A stretch of 64,000 nt of DNA from Porphyromonas sp. (GTDB taxonomy: Bacteria; Bacteroidota; Bacteroidia; Bacteroidales; Porphyromonadaceae). The stretch is from the NCBI GenBank assembly GCA_029983505.1, contig JASBZK010000008.1:1-64000 (forward strand). Direction: 5' to 3'. Numbering within the stretch: the first letter of the stretch is position 1; the number at the start of each line of letters is the position of its first letter. A program made the translations under genes and the position numbers. Below the pieces are notes generated by a model. The model did no database searches, was not told the origin of the DNA, and saw nothing but the letters and a program-made list of their open reading frames with translations. Positions 25,167 through 33,786 of the stretch are shown here, one piece after another.

Positions 25167-25808
25167 TTACTGCCCCTCGCAGCGTGAGCGCGACGCTTCG
25201 CCGAGGTAGCCTCCGTGGTGGCGCTTGGCGTAGTCCTTGTGCGTGAAGCCTATCGCCGTCATCGTGCTGACGACGAGGAGGTCGCCCATCACGGTCATCA
25301 CGGTGGTGCTTGTGGTGGGGGTCATTCCGAGGGGGCACACTTCGTCGGGGTGTCCGGTGTAGAGGGTGATGTCCGCGCGGCGTGCCAGTTCGCTTTTGTC
25401 GTCACCCGTGATGCAGATGAAAGGGATGCCGGGTACAAGGCCTTTGGCGAGGTCGATCAGTTCGAGGATTTCGCGGGTCTTGCCGCTATTGGAGATTAGG
25501 AGCAGGAGGTCGTTTTCCCTGATGATGCCGAGGTCTCCGTGCTGCGCTTCCGCAGGGTGGAGAAAGAAGGCCGGCGTGCCTGTGGAGGAGAAAGTAGTGG
25601 CGATATTCTCCGCTATCTGTCCCGCTTTGCCCATACCGCTGGTGATGAGCCGTCCCCGTCTGTCGTGGACGTGGCGGATGATGAGTTCGACGGCCCGGGT
25701 GTACTCTTCGCCCACAGGGATGGCTCTTACCGCGTCTGCCTCACGACGGAGGATGTCGTGTAATGCGTCTGTGGAGAGGATGGCATTTTTTCCGCTCATT
25801 GCTTGCAT
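25167..25808 (-). CDS. SIS-domain sugar isomerase, arabinose-5-phosphate isomerase type
   Basis: 213 residues from ATG 25808 (25799 also possible). A single SIS domain: GRLITSGMGKAGQIAENIAT, STGTPAFFLHPAEAQHGDLG, LLLISNSGKTREILEL, and the KdsD-like end GDLLVVSTMT with HKDYAKRHHGGYLGE. It converts ribulose-5-phosphate to arabinose-5-phosphate for Kdo in lipopolysaccharide. The CBS pair of Escherichia coli KdsD is absent; SIS-only forms are known in Bacteroides. The catalytic His candidates in HHGG and EAQHGD are present. Confidence 0.87.
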   Translation of the reverse strand: MQAMSGKNAILSTDALHDILRREADAVRAIPVGEEYTRAVELIIRHVHDRRGRLITSGMGKAGQIAENIATTFSSTGTPAFFLHPAEAQHGDLGIIRENDLLLLISNSGKTREILELIDLAKGLVPGIPFICITGDDKSELARRADITLYTGHPDEVCPLGMTPTTSTTVMTVMGDLLVVSTMTAIGFTHKDYAKRHHGGYLGEASRSRCEGQ

Positions 25809-25818
25809 CTTTATTTGG

Positions 25819-25826
25819 TAATTTTG
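25819..25826 (+). promoter_or_regulatory. -7 box TAATTTTG for the M16 peptidase gene
   Basis: Matches TAnnTTTG 72 bp before the peptidase start and only 10 bp from the divergent isomerase start codon. The -33 region is not clear. Confidence 0.4.
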
Positions 25827-25898
25827 CACTGCCGGAGACGTGCCAAGAGTACTTCCGGCGTCGTAATACAAAAAATGATTTCACGCACATAGAACACT

Positions 25899-27143
25899 TT
25901 GGAAGCCCCAAAATATTCCCTCTTTACCCTCCAAAACGGCCTCCGCGTCGCACTCCTTCCCGTCAAAAGCCGGGTCGTGTACTGCGGCTTCGCGGTGCTC
26001 AGCGGCAGCCGCGACGACGATCCGGATCATCCGGGTCTGGCGCATTTGGTGGAGCATATGCTTTTCAAAGGTACCCAAAAACGCCGTGCACTCCATATCA
26101 ATAAGCGTATGGAGCTTGTAGGCGGGGATCTCAACGCCTACACCACGAAGGACGAGACCTTCTTTTACGCCGGCGCCCCACGGGGCGAGCTGGTGCGCGC
26201 GATGGATCTCCTCGGAGACCTCCTGCGGCACGCCACTTTCCCGGAGAAGGAGTTGCTGAAGGAGCGCACCGTGGTCACGGACGAAATCAATCTCTATAAG
26301 GACACCCCTTCGGATCAGATATTCGACGATTGGGAGGATCTCTATTTCCGCGGCACTCCGCTCGGACACCCGATCCTCGGCACGCCGGAGAGTGTGATGA
26401 GCATCACTCCGGAGGATATGAAAAGGTATGTCCGAAACCGCTATCGCCCGGAGCGGATGCTCTTTTTCTGTATGGGACAGGTCGGCGAGAGTCGTTTTGC
26501 GGAGCTGTGCGGGAAGTACCTCTCGGAGCCTTTCGAGGAGCGGACACCGATAGAGCGGCCGCCGCTCGTCCTCAGTCCGGAGACGTTCCGTCTGGAGCGG
26601 GAGAGCGACACCTACCAGGCGCACACGCTCCTCGGGGGTAGGGCGTTTGGGCTGAAAGACGCCCGCCACGTCGAGACCGGCATCTTGCTCAATATCCTCG
26701 CGGGGCAGAGTACCAATAGCCGGCTTAACCTCCTCCTTCGCGAAAAACACGGTTGGGTCTACGGGGTGGAGTCGTCGAGTGTCTCCATCTCGGACGCCGG
26801 CTGGTGGCAGATCTACTTCGGCAGCGACCCCGCCAACGCACGCCGTGCACTCGAAGCGACGCGCTCCGAGATTGCGCGTTTTTGTGCCAAGCCTTTGCCG
26901 GAAAACGTACTGAGGGCGTGGAAGAAACAGATCAAGGGGCAGTTCGCGATGTCGAGCGAAACCCCCGAGAGTCTCTTCCTCGCTTTCGGCAGGCAGCTCC
27001 TCCACTACGGAGACTACGAAGGGGTCTCGGGAGCCGTGGCGCGCATAGATGCAGTCACGAGCGAGTCGCTCTATGAGACGGCGCGCATCCTCTTCGCACC
27101 CGAAGGCATCTCCCGTCTCGTCCTCACGGGCAAGAAGGACTGA
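25899..27143 (+). CDS. M16-family zinc peptidase (pitrilysin/processing-peptidase type)
   Basis: 414 residues from a TTG start; an upstream ATG (25874) is out of frame and stops after five codons. The inverted zinc motif HLVEH (H49, E52, H53) is intact, and a downstream TDEINLYKDTPSD supplies the third ligand. The C-terminal half has the second M16 lobe (LLREKHGWVYGVESSS). No signal peptide is visible, so it is probably cytoplasmic. Length matches bacterial single-chain 45-kDa members that work as dimers. Confidence 0.87.
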   Translation: MEAPKYSLFTLQNGLRVALLPVKSRVVYCGFAVLSGSRDDDPDHPGLAHLVEHMLFKGTQKRRALHINKRMELVGGDLNAYTTKDETFFYAGAPRGELVRAMDLLGDLLRHATFPEKELLKERTVVTDEINLYKDTPSDQIFDDWEDLYFRGTPLGHPILGTPESVMSITPEDMKRYVRNRYRPERMLFFCMGQVGESRFAELCGKYLSEPFEERTPIERPPLVLSPETFRLERESDTYQAHTLLGGRAFGLKDARHVETGILLNILAGQSTNSRLNLLLREKHGWVYGVESSSVSISDAGWWQIYFGSDPANARRALEATRSEIARFCAKPLPENVLRAWKKQIKGQFAMSSETPESLFLAFGRQLLHYGDYEGVSGAVARIDAVTSESLYETARILFAPEGISRLVLTGKKD

Positions 27144-27184
27144 TGTGCCGAGAATAGACTCTATGCAGGAACAGAAAAAATTTT

Positions 27185-27263
27185 GACCCGTATCTCGCCC
27201 TATTTTTGGTCTGTACCGGAGAGGGGCGAGATACAGACCGGGAAACTTTTTTCGGTCCGTACC
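27185..27263. repeat. Four-box intergenic element, copy 8
   Basis: Box starts 27185, 27208, 27230 and 27254 (23-22-24): GACCCGTATC, GGTCTGTACC, GATACAGACC, GGTCCGTACC. It lies 42 bp after the peptidase stop; a TATCTTTA promoter-like string follows at about 27315, ahead of the FKBP genes. Confidence 0.9.
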
Positions 27264-27367
27264 TCGCGTGACGGTCTTATGGGGCTCTTCTAACCTCTCA
27301 CTGCTAACTATTTGGTATCTTTACACCCGAAATTAAAATACAATTAAAATCGAATACCCATTTCTTC

Positions 27368-27952
27368 ATGGATAAAATAAGCTACTCGCTCGGTCTGAGC
27401 ATCGGACAGCAGTTTCAGAGCCTCGGCATCAAGGACCTTAATACCGGCGACTTTGTGGCGGCGGTCAAGGATGTACTCGAAGGTCGCGAACCTCAGATTC
27501 ACTTCACCGAAGCCAAGGAACTCATCAACGACTACTTCACCAAGCTCCAGAGCGAACGCTTCGAGAATAATAAAGCCGCCGGCGCCGAGTATCTCCTCAT
27601 CAACGGACACCGCGACGACGTGACCACCCTGCCGAGCGGGCTGCAGTACCAGATCCTCAAGAAAGGCGAAGGTGCCACCCCCAAGGCTTCCGACACCGTC
27701 AAGTGCCACTACCACGGCACCCTCATCAACGGCACCGTCTTCGACAGCTCCGTGGAGCGCGGCGAGCCGGCTTCTTTTCCCGTAGGCGGCGTGATCAAAG
27801 GCTGGCAGGAAGTCCTTCAGCTGATGCCTGTCGGCTCCAAATGGCGCGTGGTCATCCCCTACGACCTCGCTTACGGAGAGCGGGGTGCGGGACAGATGAT
27901 AGAGCCTTTCAGCACCCTCATCTTCGATATCGAGCTACTCGATATCCTTTGA
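27368..27952 (+). CDS. FKBP-type peptidyl-prolyl isomerase, cytoplasmic FklB-like
   Basis: 194 residues without a signal peptide. The N-terminal dimerisation region (ISYSLGLSIGQQF, DYFTKLQSERFENN) resembles FklB/Mip. The catalytic FKBP domain begins at about residue 85: GLQYQILKKGEGATPKASD, VKCHYHGTLINGTVFDSS, VIKGWQEVLQLMPVGSKW, IPYDLAYGERGAG. It speeds proline isomerisation during folding. It lies directly before a lipoprotein paralogue. Confidence 0.92.
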   Translation: MDKISYSLGLSIGQQFQSLGIKDLNTGDFVAAVKDVLEGREPQIHFTEAKELINDYFTKLQSERFENNKAAGAEYLLINGHRDDVTTLPSGLQYQILKKGEGATPKASDTVKCHYHGTLINGTVFDSSVERGEPASFPVGGVIKGWQEVLQLMPVGSKWRVVIPYDLAYGERGAGQMIEPFSTLIFDIELLDIL

Positions 27953-28003
27953 CAAAAAGACACCAACTAAATCACATAACTTTTATACACAAATCATAAG
28001 ATT

Positions 28004-28735
28004 ATGATTAAGACAGGTCTATCTCTTCTCGTCGCTACCGCTGCCGCTTGCGGTGTGATGTTTCTCTCTTCTTGCGGCGGTACGATGAGCGGCGCCAAGC
28101 TCAGCACTTCTGCCGACAGCGCCGCATACGCCATCGGTCTGGGCAACGGCTTCAGCATGGGGCAGAGCCTTGCGGGCGCTCCCGGAGACTCCCTCAATGT
28201 CGAAATCCTCGCCCGCGCACTCCGCGACGGCTTGAAGGGCGACACTTCCGTCATGACTCCGGAAGAGGCACAGATGTTTGTCCAAGAGTATTTCCAAAAA
28301 GTACAGGCCAAGCAGGAAGAAGACAATAAGAAAGCCGGTCAGGACTTCCTCAGTGAAAACGCCAAGAAAGAAGGTGTAGTCACCACCGCTTCCGGTCTGC
28401 AGTACAAGATCCTCGAAGAGGGCAACGGTCCCAAGCCCACTGCAACCGACACCGTGAAGATTCACTACAAAGGCACCTACCTTGACGGTACCGTTTTTGA
28501 CTCTTCTTACGACCGCAACGAACCCGCCAAGTTCGTCCTCAACCAGGTGATCCCCGGATGGACGGAAGGCGTGCAGCTGATGAACCAAGGCTCCAAGTTT
28601 ATGCTCTGGATCCCCGAGAACCTCGCCTACGGCGCGCGTCCTCTCGACCCCTCCAAGGGCGGCTATCAGATGCTCACTTTCGAGTGCGAACTCCTTGAAG
28701 TCATCCCCGGCGCACCCGCTCCCGAAGCGAAGTAA
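28004..28735 (+). CDS. FKBP-type peptidyl-prolyl isomerase, predicted lipoprotein
   Basis: 243 residues. Signal with lipobox MFLSSC, then an FkpA/Mip-like N-terminal helical region (SADSAAYAIGLGNGFSMGQS) and a C-terminal FKBP domain (GLQYKILEEGNGPKPTATD, VKIHYKGTYLDGTVFDSS, VIPGWTEGVQLMNQGSKFML, IPENLAYGARP). It should act in the periplasm or at the outer membrane. It is 51 bp from the cytoplasmic paralogue and probably co-transcribed with it. Confidence 0.92.
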   Translation: MIKTGLSLLVATAAACGVMFLSSCGGTMSGAKLSTSADSAAYAIGLGNGFSMGQSLAGAPGDSLNVEILARALRDGLKGDTSVMTPEEAQMFVQEYFQKVQAKQEEDNKKAGQDFLSENAKKEGVVTTASGLQYKILEEGNGPKPTATDTVKIHYKGTYLDGTVFDSSYDRNEPAKFVLNQVIPGWTEGVQLMNQGSKFMLWIPENLAYGARPLDPSKGGYQMLTFECELLEVIPGAPAPEAK

Positions 28736-28786
28736 GTACCCGGGTACGACGAAAATTTTGTACCTTTAGGGGCAGGATAACGAAGA

Positions 28787-28856
28787 CGTTCCGCCCCCGA
28801 GTGCGGAGGCGCCGTCACACGGCCACCCGGGCACGCGGGGACGGAACGCTCTTTTT
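28787..28856 (+). terminator. Long hairpin with T-run in the pyrI leader (terminator or attenuator)
   Basis: CGTTCCG (28787-28793) pairs with CGGAACG (28842-28848), continued by CCCC/GGGG across one bulge. Inner stems are GTGC/GCAC (28801-28804 with 28831-28834) and GCCGT/ACGGC (28811-28815 with 28819-28823). CTTTTTAG follows. GGGGC at 28769-28773 could pair instead with GCCCC at 28793-28797 and break the lower stem, as in an attenuator. TACCTTTA (28761-28768) upstream is one base off a -7 box. Confidence 0.55.
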
Positions 28857-28895
28857 AGAAACACAATCTTCACTATACCGCCCGCATAACACGCC

Positions 28896-29366
28896 ATGAA
28901 GCAAAGAGTAGAAGAGGGCGAGCTGAGAGTGCCCGCCATCCAAAACGGCTCCGTCATCGACCACATACCGGAGGAAGAGATGCAGAAGGTCATCGCACTT
29001 CTCGGACTCTTTGATGCCCCCAATCCCATCACCATAGGACTCAATTTCAAGAGCCGTAAGCTGGGGCGGAAAGGCCTCATCAAAGTGGAGGACAAGTTCT
29101 TCACGCCGGAGGATGTGAATACCCTCGCACTCGTCTGCCCCGACGTGGTCATCAACGTCATCAGAGACTATCGGGTGACGGAGAAGATAACCGTCCATCC
29201 GCCCCGGCGGGTCGACGGTCTCGTGAAGTGCACCAACCCCAAGTGCATCACCAATAACGAGCCTATGGAGAGCTCTTTCACCCTACTGGATGAGAAACCC
29301 GTAGTGCTGCAGTGTAACTACTGCACCCGTAAGGTGCACGGAGACGAGATCGTATTCCGGGATTGA
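28896..29366 (+). CDS. pyrI: Aspartate carbamoyltransferase regulatory chain
   Basis: 156 residues, the standard size. The allosteric domain includes VPAIQNGSVIDHIPEEEMQ, GLNFKSRKLGRKGLIKVED and the nucleotide site region. The zinc domain has C-x4-C (CTNPKC) and C-x2-C (CNYC), which holds the catalytic chain. It binds ATP and CTP to tune the first step of pyrimidine synthesis. pyrB, usually adjacent in Bacteroidota, is not in this window, so pyrI stands alone behind its structured leader. Confidence 0.95.
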   Translation: MKQRVEEGELRVPAIQNGSVIDHIPEEEMQKVIALLGLFDAPNPITIGLNFKSRKLGRKGLIKVEDKFFTPEDVNTLALVCPDVVINVIRDYRVTEKITVHPPRRVDGLVKCTNPKCITNNEPMESSFTLLDEKPVVLQCNYCTRKVHGDEIVFRD

Positions 29367-29392
29367 CGGGGCGGGGTAGGGTCGGAAATCCC

Positions 29393-29471
29393 GGTCTGTA
29401 TCTTGTGACCCTCTCGGTCCGTATCTCGTGATCGTCTCGGTCTGTACCTCGTGATCGTCTTGGTCCGTATC
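29393..29471. repeat. Four-box intergenic element, copy 9 (direct tandem form)
   Basis: Box starts 29393, 29416, 29439 and 29462, exactly 23 bp apart: GGTCTGTATC, GGTCCGTATC, GGTCTGTACC, GGTCCGTATC. All boxes point the same way, and the spacers are also alike (TCGTGATCGTCTC), so the four units are near-identical tandem repeats that cannot form the paired-box hairpin. Confidence 0.93.
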
Positions 29472-29548
29472 TCCGAAAAACGGAGCTAAAGGCTGCCCGA
29501 ATGATTCTCCCGAAGGAGCGTAACTGATAACACAGACAGTATATTTTT

Positions 29549-30145
29549 ATGAAAAGCAAAGGTTCACTCATCGCCGTCATCGTCGTCCTCGTCCTCGTGG
29601 TTTGGGCTGTGGGCGCAGGCATCAAGGCCAATAACAACATGGTCTCTAAGGACGAAGCCGTAAAGACCTCTTGGAGCCAGGTGGAAAACCAGTACCAGCG
29701 TCGTGCCGACCTCATCCCCAACCTGGTGAATACGGTCAAGGGCTACGCAGCGCACGAAAAAGAGACCCTCGAGAGCGTCATCAACGCACGCTCCAAAGCG
29801 ACCCAGACGACGGTAGACCCCACCAACCTTACGCCCGAAGCCATGCAGGAATATATGGCGGCGCAGGGCGAACTCTCCCAAGCCCTCGGTCGTCTGATGG
29901 TGACTGTGGAGCAGTACCCCGACCTTAAGGCGAACGAAAACTTCCTCGCCCTCCAGTCCCAGCTCGAAGGCACCGAGAACCGCATCTCCACTGAGCGTAT
30001 GCGCTTCAACGAGGTGTCCAAGGACTACAATACCTATATCCGCACGTTCCCCAACAGCCTCTTCGCCGGCATCCTCGGCTTTGACCAAAAGCCCTATTTC
30101 GAAGCAGAATCCGGCGCCGAAAAGGCTCCCGAGGTAGCGTTCTAA
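29549..30145 (+). CDS. LemA-family membrane protein
   Basis: 198 residues. N-terminal transmembrane helix (LIAVIVVLVLVVWAVGAGI), then the LemA signature SWSQVENQYQRRADLIPNLV followed by NTVKGYAAHEKETLE, and a long helical bundle ending YNTYIRTFPNSLFAGILGF. Biochemical function is unresolved. Its pairing with a TPM-domain protein 30 bp downstream is a very common LemA neighbourhood. Confidence 0.92.
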   Translation: MKSKGSLIAVIVVLVLVVWAVGAGIKANNNMVSKDEAVKTSWSQVENQYQRRADLIPNLVNTVKGYAAHEKETLESVINARSKATQTTVDPTNLTPEAMQEYMAAQGELSQALGRLMVTVEQYPDLKANENFLALQSQLEGTENRISTERMRFNEVSKDYNTYIRTFPNSLFAGILGFDQKPYFEAESGAEKAPEVAF

Positions 30146-30175
30146 AGCTACAGCCCTTTTTCACGCTTTCGGACT

Positions 30176-31453
30176 ATGAAACAGAGTCTCCTTGCCCTCA
30201 TTTTCGCGTGCTTTGCCCTCCTGCCCCTTTTCGGACAGGAGCCGGCCAAGGTCTACACGATAGACGATGTGCCGAATGTCTTCGAGAGGGACTCCACGCA
30301 GTTCGTCAGCGACCCGGAGGGCTATTTCACTCCCGAAGAGCGGGCGGCGATTAACCGCAGGCTGGACGACCTCGGTGCGCACAACGGCGTGCAGGCCGTC
30401 CTCGTCGTCGTCCCCGCCATACCGGAGGACGACGAGCTGGCGTTCACTACCGGTCTTTTCCGCAAATGGGGTATCGGTAATGCCCGTGACGACTCCGGTC
30501 TCCTCATCCTCTTCGTGACGGATCCCTCGTACCGTGTGATCCGCTTTGAAGTCGGATACGGTCTCGAAGGGGTCATCACCGACTACCGCAGCGACCGCTA
30601 CATCCGTAAGTACCTCATCCCTGCAGTGACAGAGGGTAGGGCGGCGGAGGGCTTCACCGCGATGCTCGGCGATATGGACACGCTCTTGCAGAAGGAGCAC
30701 GACGCACTTTTGACTCCCGCGGAGGGCGATACGCTCTCCGACGGCGGGACTTTTTGGACGTTGATCCTGCTCTGGCTGGCGGCTTCGGCCGTCTACGCCC
30801 TCCTCGTGGTCCTCTTCCTGAAGTGGCGTGTGGCACGGAAAGGCTCCTCGAGTGTGGACTCGGTCAAGGAAGTCATCGCCCTCACAAGCGGTCAGGGCTA
30901 TGCCCTTCTCCTTATCCTTACGGTGATCTTTATGCCCTCCGTCTTCGTGCTCCTGCCTTTTATGAGTGCGATGGAGAAAAAGAACCGCACCCGTACGGCC
31001 GATTGTCCCAAGTGCGGCACGAAGGGAAGTGTGCATCAAGTCCACTACCCGGCCAACCTCCCTTATCTCTCTAAAGGTGAAGAGACGGAGAGCAGCGTAG
31101 GCTCCAAGGAGTACACCATCCTCGAGTGCAACCGCTGCGACTATAGGGAAAAGGTGGCGGCGATCCGGCCCGATAGCAGTTATGCCGACTGCCCTTCGTG
31201 CGGATTCCGTACCTACCACAAGGTGCGTACCATCAGAGCTACCTCCCACTACGTCACCGACCATTATCTCTGCGAGAACTGCGGTCACAGCGAGCGCAAG
31301 CGCCGCCGTGTGAGTAGCGACAGCGCGCCCCTCGTCACCGGTGGAGCTGTCGGCGGCTTCATCGGAGGAGGCGGTTTCGGCGGTGGCGGCTTCGGAGGCG
31401 GAAGCTTTGGAGGCGGGATGTCCGGTGGGGGCGGCGCATCGGTTCGCTTTTGA
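30176..31453 (+). CDS. TPM-domain protein with zinc-ribbon and glycine-rich C-terminus (YgcG-like)
   Basis: 425 residues. Signal peptide (LLALIFACFALLPLFG), TPM domain at about 35-185 (VSDPEGYFTPEERAAINRRL, GLLILFVTDPSYRVIRFEVG), two transmembrane helices at about 193-210 and 243-262, then a stretch with four CxxC-type pairs (CPKCG, CNRCD, CPSCG, CENCG) and a glycine-rich tail (GGGFGGGGFGGGSFGGG). The glycine tail is typical of YgcG; the multiple zinc ribbons are extra. Probably works with LemA in the envelope. Confidence 0.85.
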   Translation: MKQSLLALIFACFALLPLFGQEPAKVYTIDDVPNVFERDSTQFVSDPEGYFTPEERAAINRRLDDLGAHNGVQAVLVVVPAIPEDDELAFTTGLFRKWGIGNARDDSGLLILFVTDPSYRVIRFEVGYGLEGVITDYRSDRYIRKYLIPAVTEGRAAEGFTAMLGDMDTLLQKEHDALLTPAEGDTLSDGGTFWTLILLWLAASAVYALLVVLFLKWRVARKGSSSVDSVKEVIALTSGQGYALLLILTVIFMPSVFVLLPFMSAMEKKNRTRTADCPKCGTKGSVHQVHYPANLPYLSKGEETESSVGSKEYTILECNRCDYREKVAAIRPDSSYADCPSCGFRTYHKVRTIRATSHYVTDHYLCENCGHSERKRRRVSSDSAPLVTGGAVGGFIGGGGFGGGGFGGGSFGGGMSGGGGASVRF

Positions 31454-31487
31454 GGAAGAGGACAGGTGCGGAGGCTCCCCGCGATTT

Positions 31488-31567
31488 GGTACGTACCGGG
31501 GCGATTTTTTCGGTCTGTACCTTTTCCGGATTTCGGTACGGGTCTCGAAGTTTTTTCGGTCTGTACC
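31488..31567. repeat. Four-box intergenic element, copy 10
   Basis: Box starts 31488, 31512, 31535 and 31558 (24-23-23): GGTACGTACC, GGTCTGTACC, GGTACGGGTC, GGTCTGTACC. It lies 35 bp after the TPM stop and ahead of serS. Confidence 0.92.
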
Positions 31568-31683
31568 TCGCTTGTCCCGCATACAGCACGATTTAAGAGT
31601 TAAACTATTGCCAATTTTTTTAGTCACAAATCACATATAGCGTCCGGGATTTCGGACGAAAACTATTTTTACGCACAGCAAAT

Positions 31684-32961
31684 ATGCTTACCATCAAATA
31701 CCTTTCCGAACACACCGAAGAGGCCATCCGCAGGCTCGCCATCAAGAACGTAGACGCGCGCGAGTCGATCGAAAAAATACTTGCCCTCTCGGAAGAGCGT
31801 CGCAATTATCAGAGAGACCTCGACGAGTCACTCGCGACCCAAAACCGTCTCTCCAAAGAGATCGGCGCGCTGATGAAGAGCGGCAAAAAAGCCGAAGGCG
31901 AAGCCAAACGCAACGAAGTCAACGCCCTCAAAGAAGAGTCCAAGACCTTGGAGCAAAAGAAAAACGAGGCCGAAGAGCAAATGAATGCCCTCCTTGTCCT
32001 CCTCCCCAATGTCCCCTCCGAGACCGTTCCCAAGGGCAAGAGCGCCGAAGATAACGTCATCGAACGCACGGGCGGTGTGATGCCCGATCTCCCATCCGAC
32101 CACAAGAAACCCCACTGGGAGCTTGCCAAAGAATACGATCTCATCGACTTCGAGCTCGGCGTCAAGATCACCGGGGCAGGCTTCCCCGTCTACAAGGGCT
32201 ACGGTGCCCGCCTCCAGCGTGCGCTCATCGACTTCTTCCTCGATAACGCCCGCGAAGCCGGCTACCTCGAGATTCAGCCCCCGTATGTGGTCAACGAAGA
32301 CTCCGGTTTCGGTACGGGGCAGCTCCCCGACAAGGAAGGCCAGATGTACCACGTCGGGCTCGATAACCTCTATATGATTCCGACGGCCGAAGTGCCCGTG
32401 ACGAACATCTTCCGCGACGTCATCGTGGACGAAAAGGATTTCCCCATCAAGCTTACGGCATACTCTGCCTGCTTTCGCCGCGAGGCCGGCAGCTATGGTA
32501 AGGACGTGCGCGGTCTGAACCGCCTCCACCAGTTCGACAAAGTGGAGATCGTCCGCATAGACCGCCCCGAGCACTCCTACGAGTCGCTTGACGAGATGGT
32601 TCGGTACGTCGAGACTTTGGTGCAGAAGTTGGAGCTGCCCTACCGCATCGTCCGTCTCTCGGGCGGCGACATCAGCTTCACGAGTGCGCTCACTTTCGAC
32701 TTCGAAGTCTTCAGCGGCGCGCAAGAGCGCTGGCTCGAAGTCAGCTCCGTGTCTAATTTCGAGTCCTTCCAGGCAAACCGCTTGAAGTGCCGCTACCGCA
32801 CCGAAGGTCATACCGAGCTCTGCCATACCCTCAATGGTTCCGCCCTCGCTCTACCGCGTATCGTGGCCGCTTTGCTCGAGAATAATCAGACGGAAGACGG
32901 GATCGTCATCCCCGCCGCACTTCGGCCGTACACCCGTTTTGACCTCATCCCCCGTCCCTAA
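31684..32961 (+). CDS. serS: Seryl-tRNA synthetase
   Basis: 425 residues. The N-terminal long coiled coil (about 28-110) clamps the tRNA variable arm. Class II motifs follow: TAEVPVTN, motif 2 FRREAGSYGKDVRGLNRLHQ and motif 3 LNGSALALPRIVAALLEN. It charges tRNA-Ser with serine. Complete and normal length. Confidence 0.96.
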   Translation: MLTIKYLSEHTEEAIRRLAIKNVDARESIEKILALSEERRNYQRDLDESLATQNRLSKEIGALMKSGKKAEGEAKRNEVNALKEESKTLEQKKNEAEEQMNALLVLLPNVPSETVPKGKSAEDNVIERTGGVMPDLPSDHKKPHWELAKEYDLIDFELGVKITGAGFPVYKGYGARLQRALIDFFLDNAREAGYLEIQPPYVVNEDSGFGTGQLPDKEGQMYHVGLDNLYMIPTAEVPVTNIFRDVIVDEKDFPIKLTAYSACFRREAGSYGKDVRGLNRLHQFDKVEIVRIDRPEHSYESLDEMVRYVETLVQKLELPYRIVRLSGGDISFTSALTFDFEVFSGAQERWLEVSSVSNFESFQANRLKCRYRTEGHTELCHTLNGSALALPRIVAALLENNQTEDGIVIPAALRPYTRFDLIPRP

Positions 32962-32981
32962 TCCGACCTGTCCCCGAAAAA

Positions 32982-33779
32982 ATGAAACGCACCCTTCTCT
33001 TTTCGGCGTTACTCTATGCCCTCTTGACTCTTCTGCCCTTGGGCGCCTGGGCGCAGAGCCCCTATGAAAACTCCAAGAGCCTCGATGCCACCGAGACGCT
33101 GAGGTACGACCTCGCGTTTCGCTGGACCATCGTGCGGGGGAAAGTGGGTGAAGCCCGGCTCATCAATAAGCCCGCCAATAAGAACCAGTATTTCTCGCAG
33201 CTGATCTTCCGGACTACGGGCATCGGCGACAATGTCTTCCCGATGCGCGACACGCTGGAGACCCTTTTTTCGGCACAAAAGCGCCCCATCCGCTTCGAGA
33301 AGAGAACCAATGAAAATAAGTTTAGACTCAACGACGTCATCAGCTACGTCTACTCCGCTCAGCGGACGGCGCTGAAGGTGAAGCAGTGGAACGAAGACGG
33401 CGTCCGCATCGACACCACGCTCTATCTCGAGTCAGGCGCCGTCGTAGCGGATATGCTCTCCACGATAGCCCTCGTCCGCTCCGTCGACTACCGGACGATG
33501 AAGGTGGGCCACAAGTATGCGTTTGTCTCTCCCTCGGACGACAAACTCGTGGGAGCCAATTACCGCCTCACGGGCTACGGTACCGCGAAGATAGGAGGCT
33601 CCGAGACCGTGAATGTCCTCAAGATAGCCGTCCAAGTGCGCGACGACGCTTTCGAGAAAGGCGGCAACGCGATGGAAGTCTGGCTTACCCGCGATGACAG
33701 GCTGCTGCCGGTCTTCATTTCGGCCCGGCTCAACTTCGGATATGCAGAGTGTACCCTCACCGGTTTCTCCAGAAACTGA
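32982..33779 (+). CDS. Exported DUF3108-like protein
   Basis: 265 residues with signal peptide (LLYALLTLLPLGAWA), 20 bp after serS. Conserved-looking strings LRYDLAFRWTIVRGKVGEA, DTLETLFSAQKRPIRFEKRT, DMLSTIALVRSVDY and EVWLTRDDRLLPVFISARL fit the DUF3108 family, a periplasmic beta-rich fold. No catalytic residues can be named. The HD hydrolase gene follows after 7 bp. Confidence 0.78.
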   Translation: MKRTLLFSALLYALLTLLPLGAWAQSPYENSKSLDATETLRYDLAFRWTIVRGKVGEARLINKPANKNQYFSQLIFRTTGIGDNVFPMRDTLETLFSAQKRPIRFEKRTNENKFRLNDVISYVYSAQRTALKVKQWNEDGVRIDTTLYLESGAVVADMLSTIALVRSVDYRTMKVGHKYAFVSPSDDKLVGANYRLTGYGTAKIGGSETVNVLKIAVQVRDDAFEKGGNAMEVWLTRDDRLLPVFISARLNFGYAECTLTGFSRN

Positions 33780-33786
33780 CGCCCCT

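Noticed and set aside
28004..28735. FKBP lipoprotein as the missing pyrB partner of pyrI
   Set aside because: The sequence is unambiguously an FKBP isomerase; no carbamoyl-phosphate-binding STRT motif is present anywhere nearby.
29393..29471. Possible CRISPR array (regular short repeats)
   Set aside because: Period is only 23 bp, the spacers are nearly identical to each other, exactly four units occur at 21 dispersed sites, and no cas gene is present.
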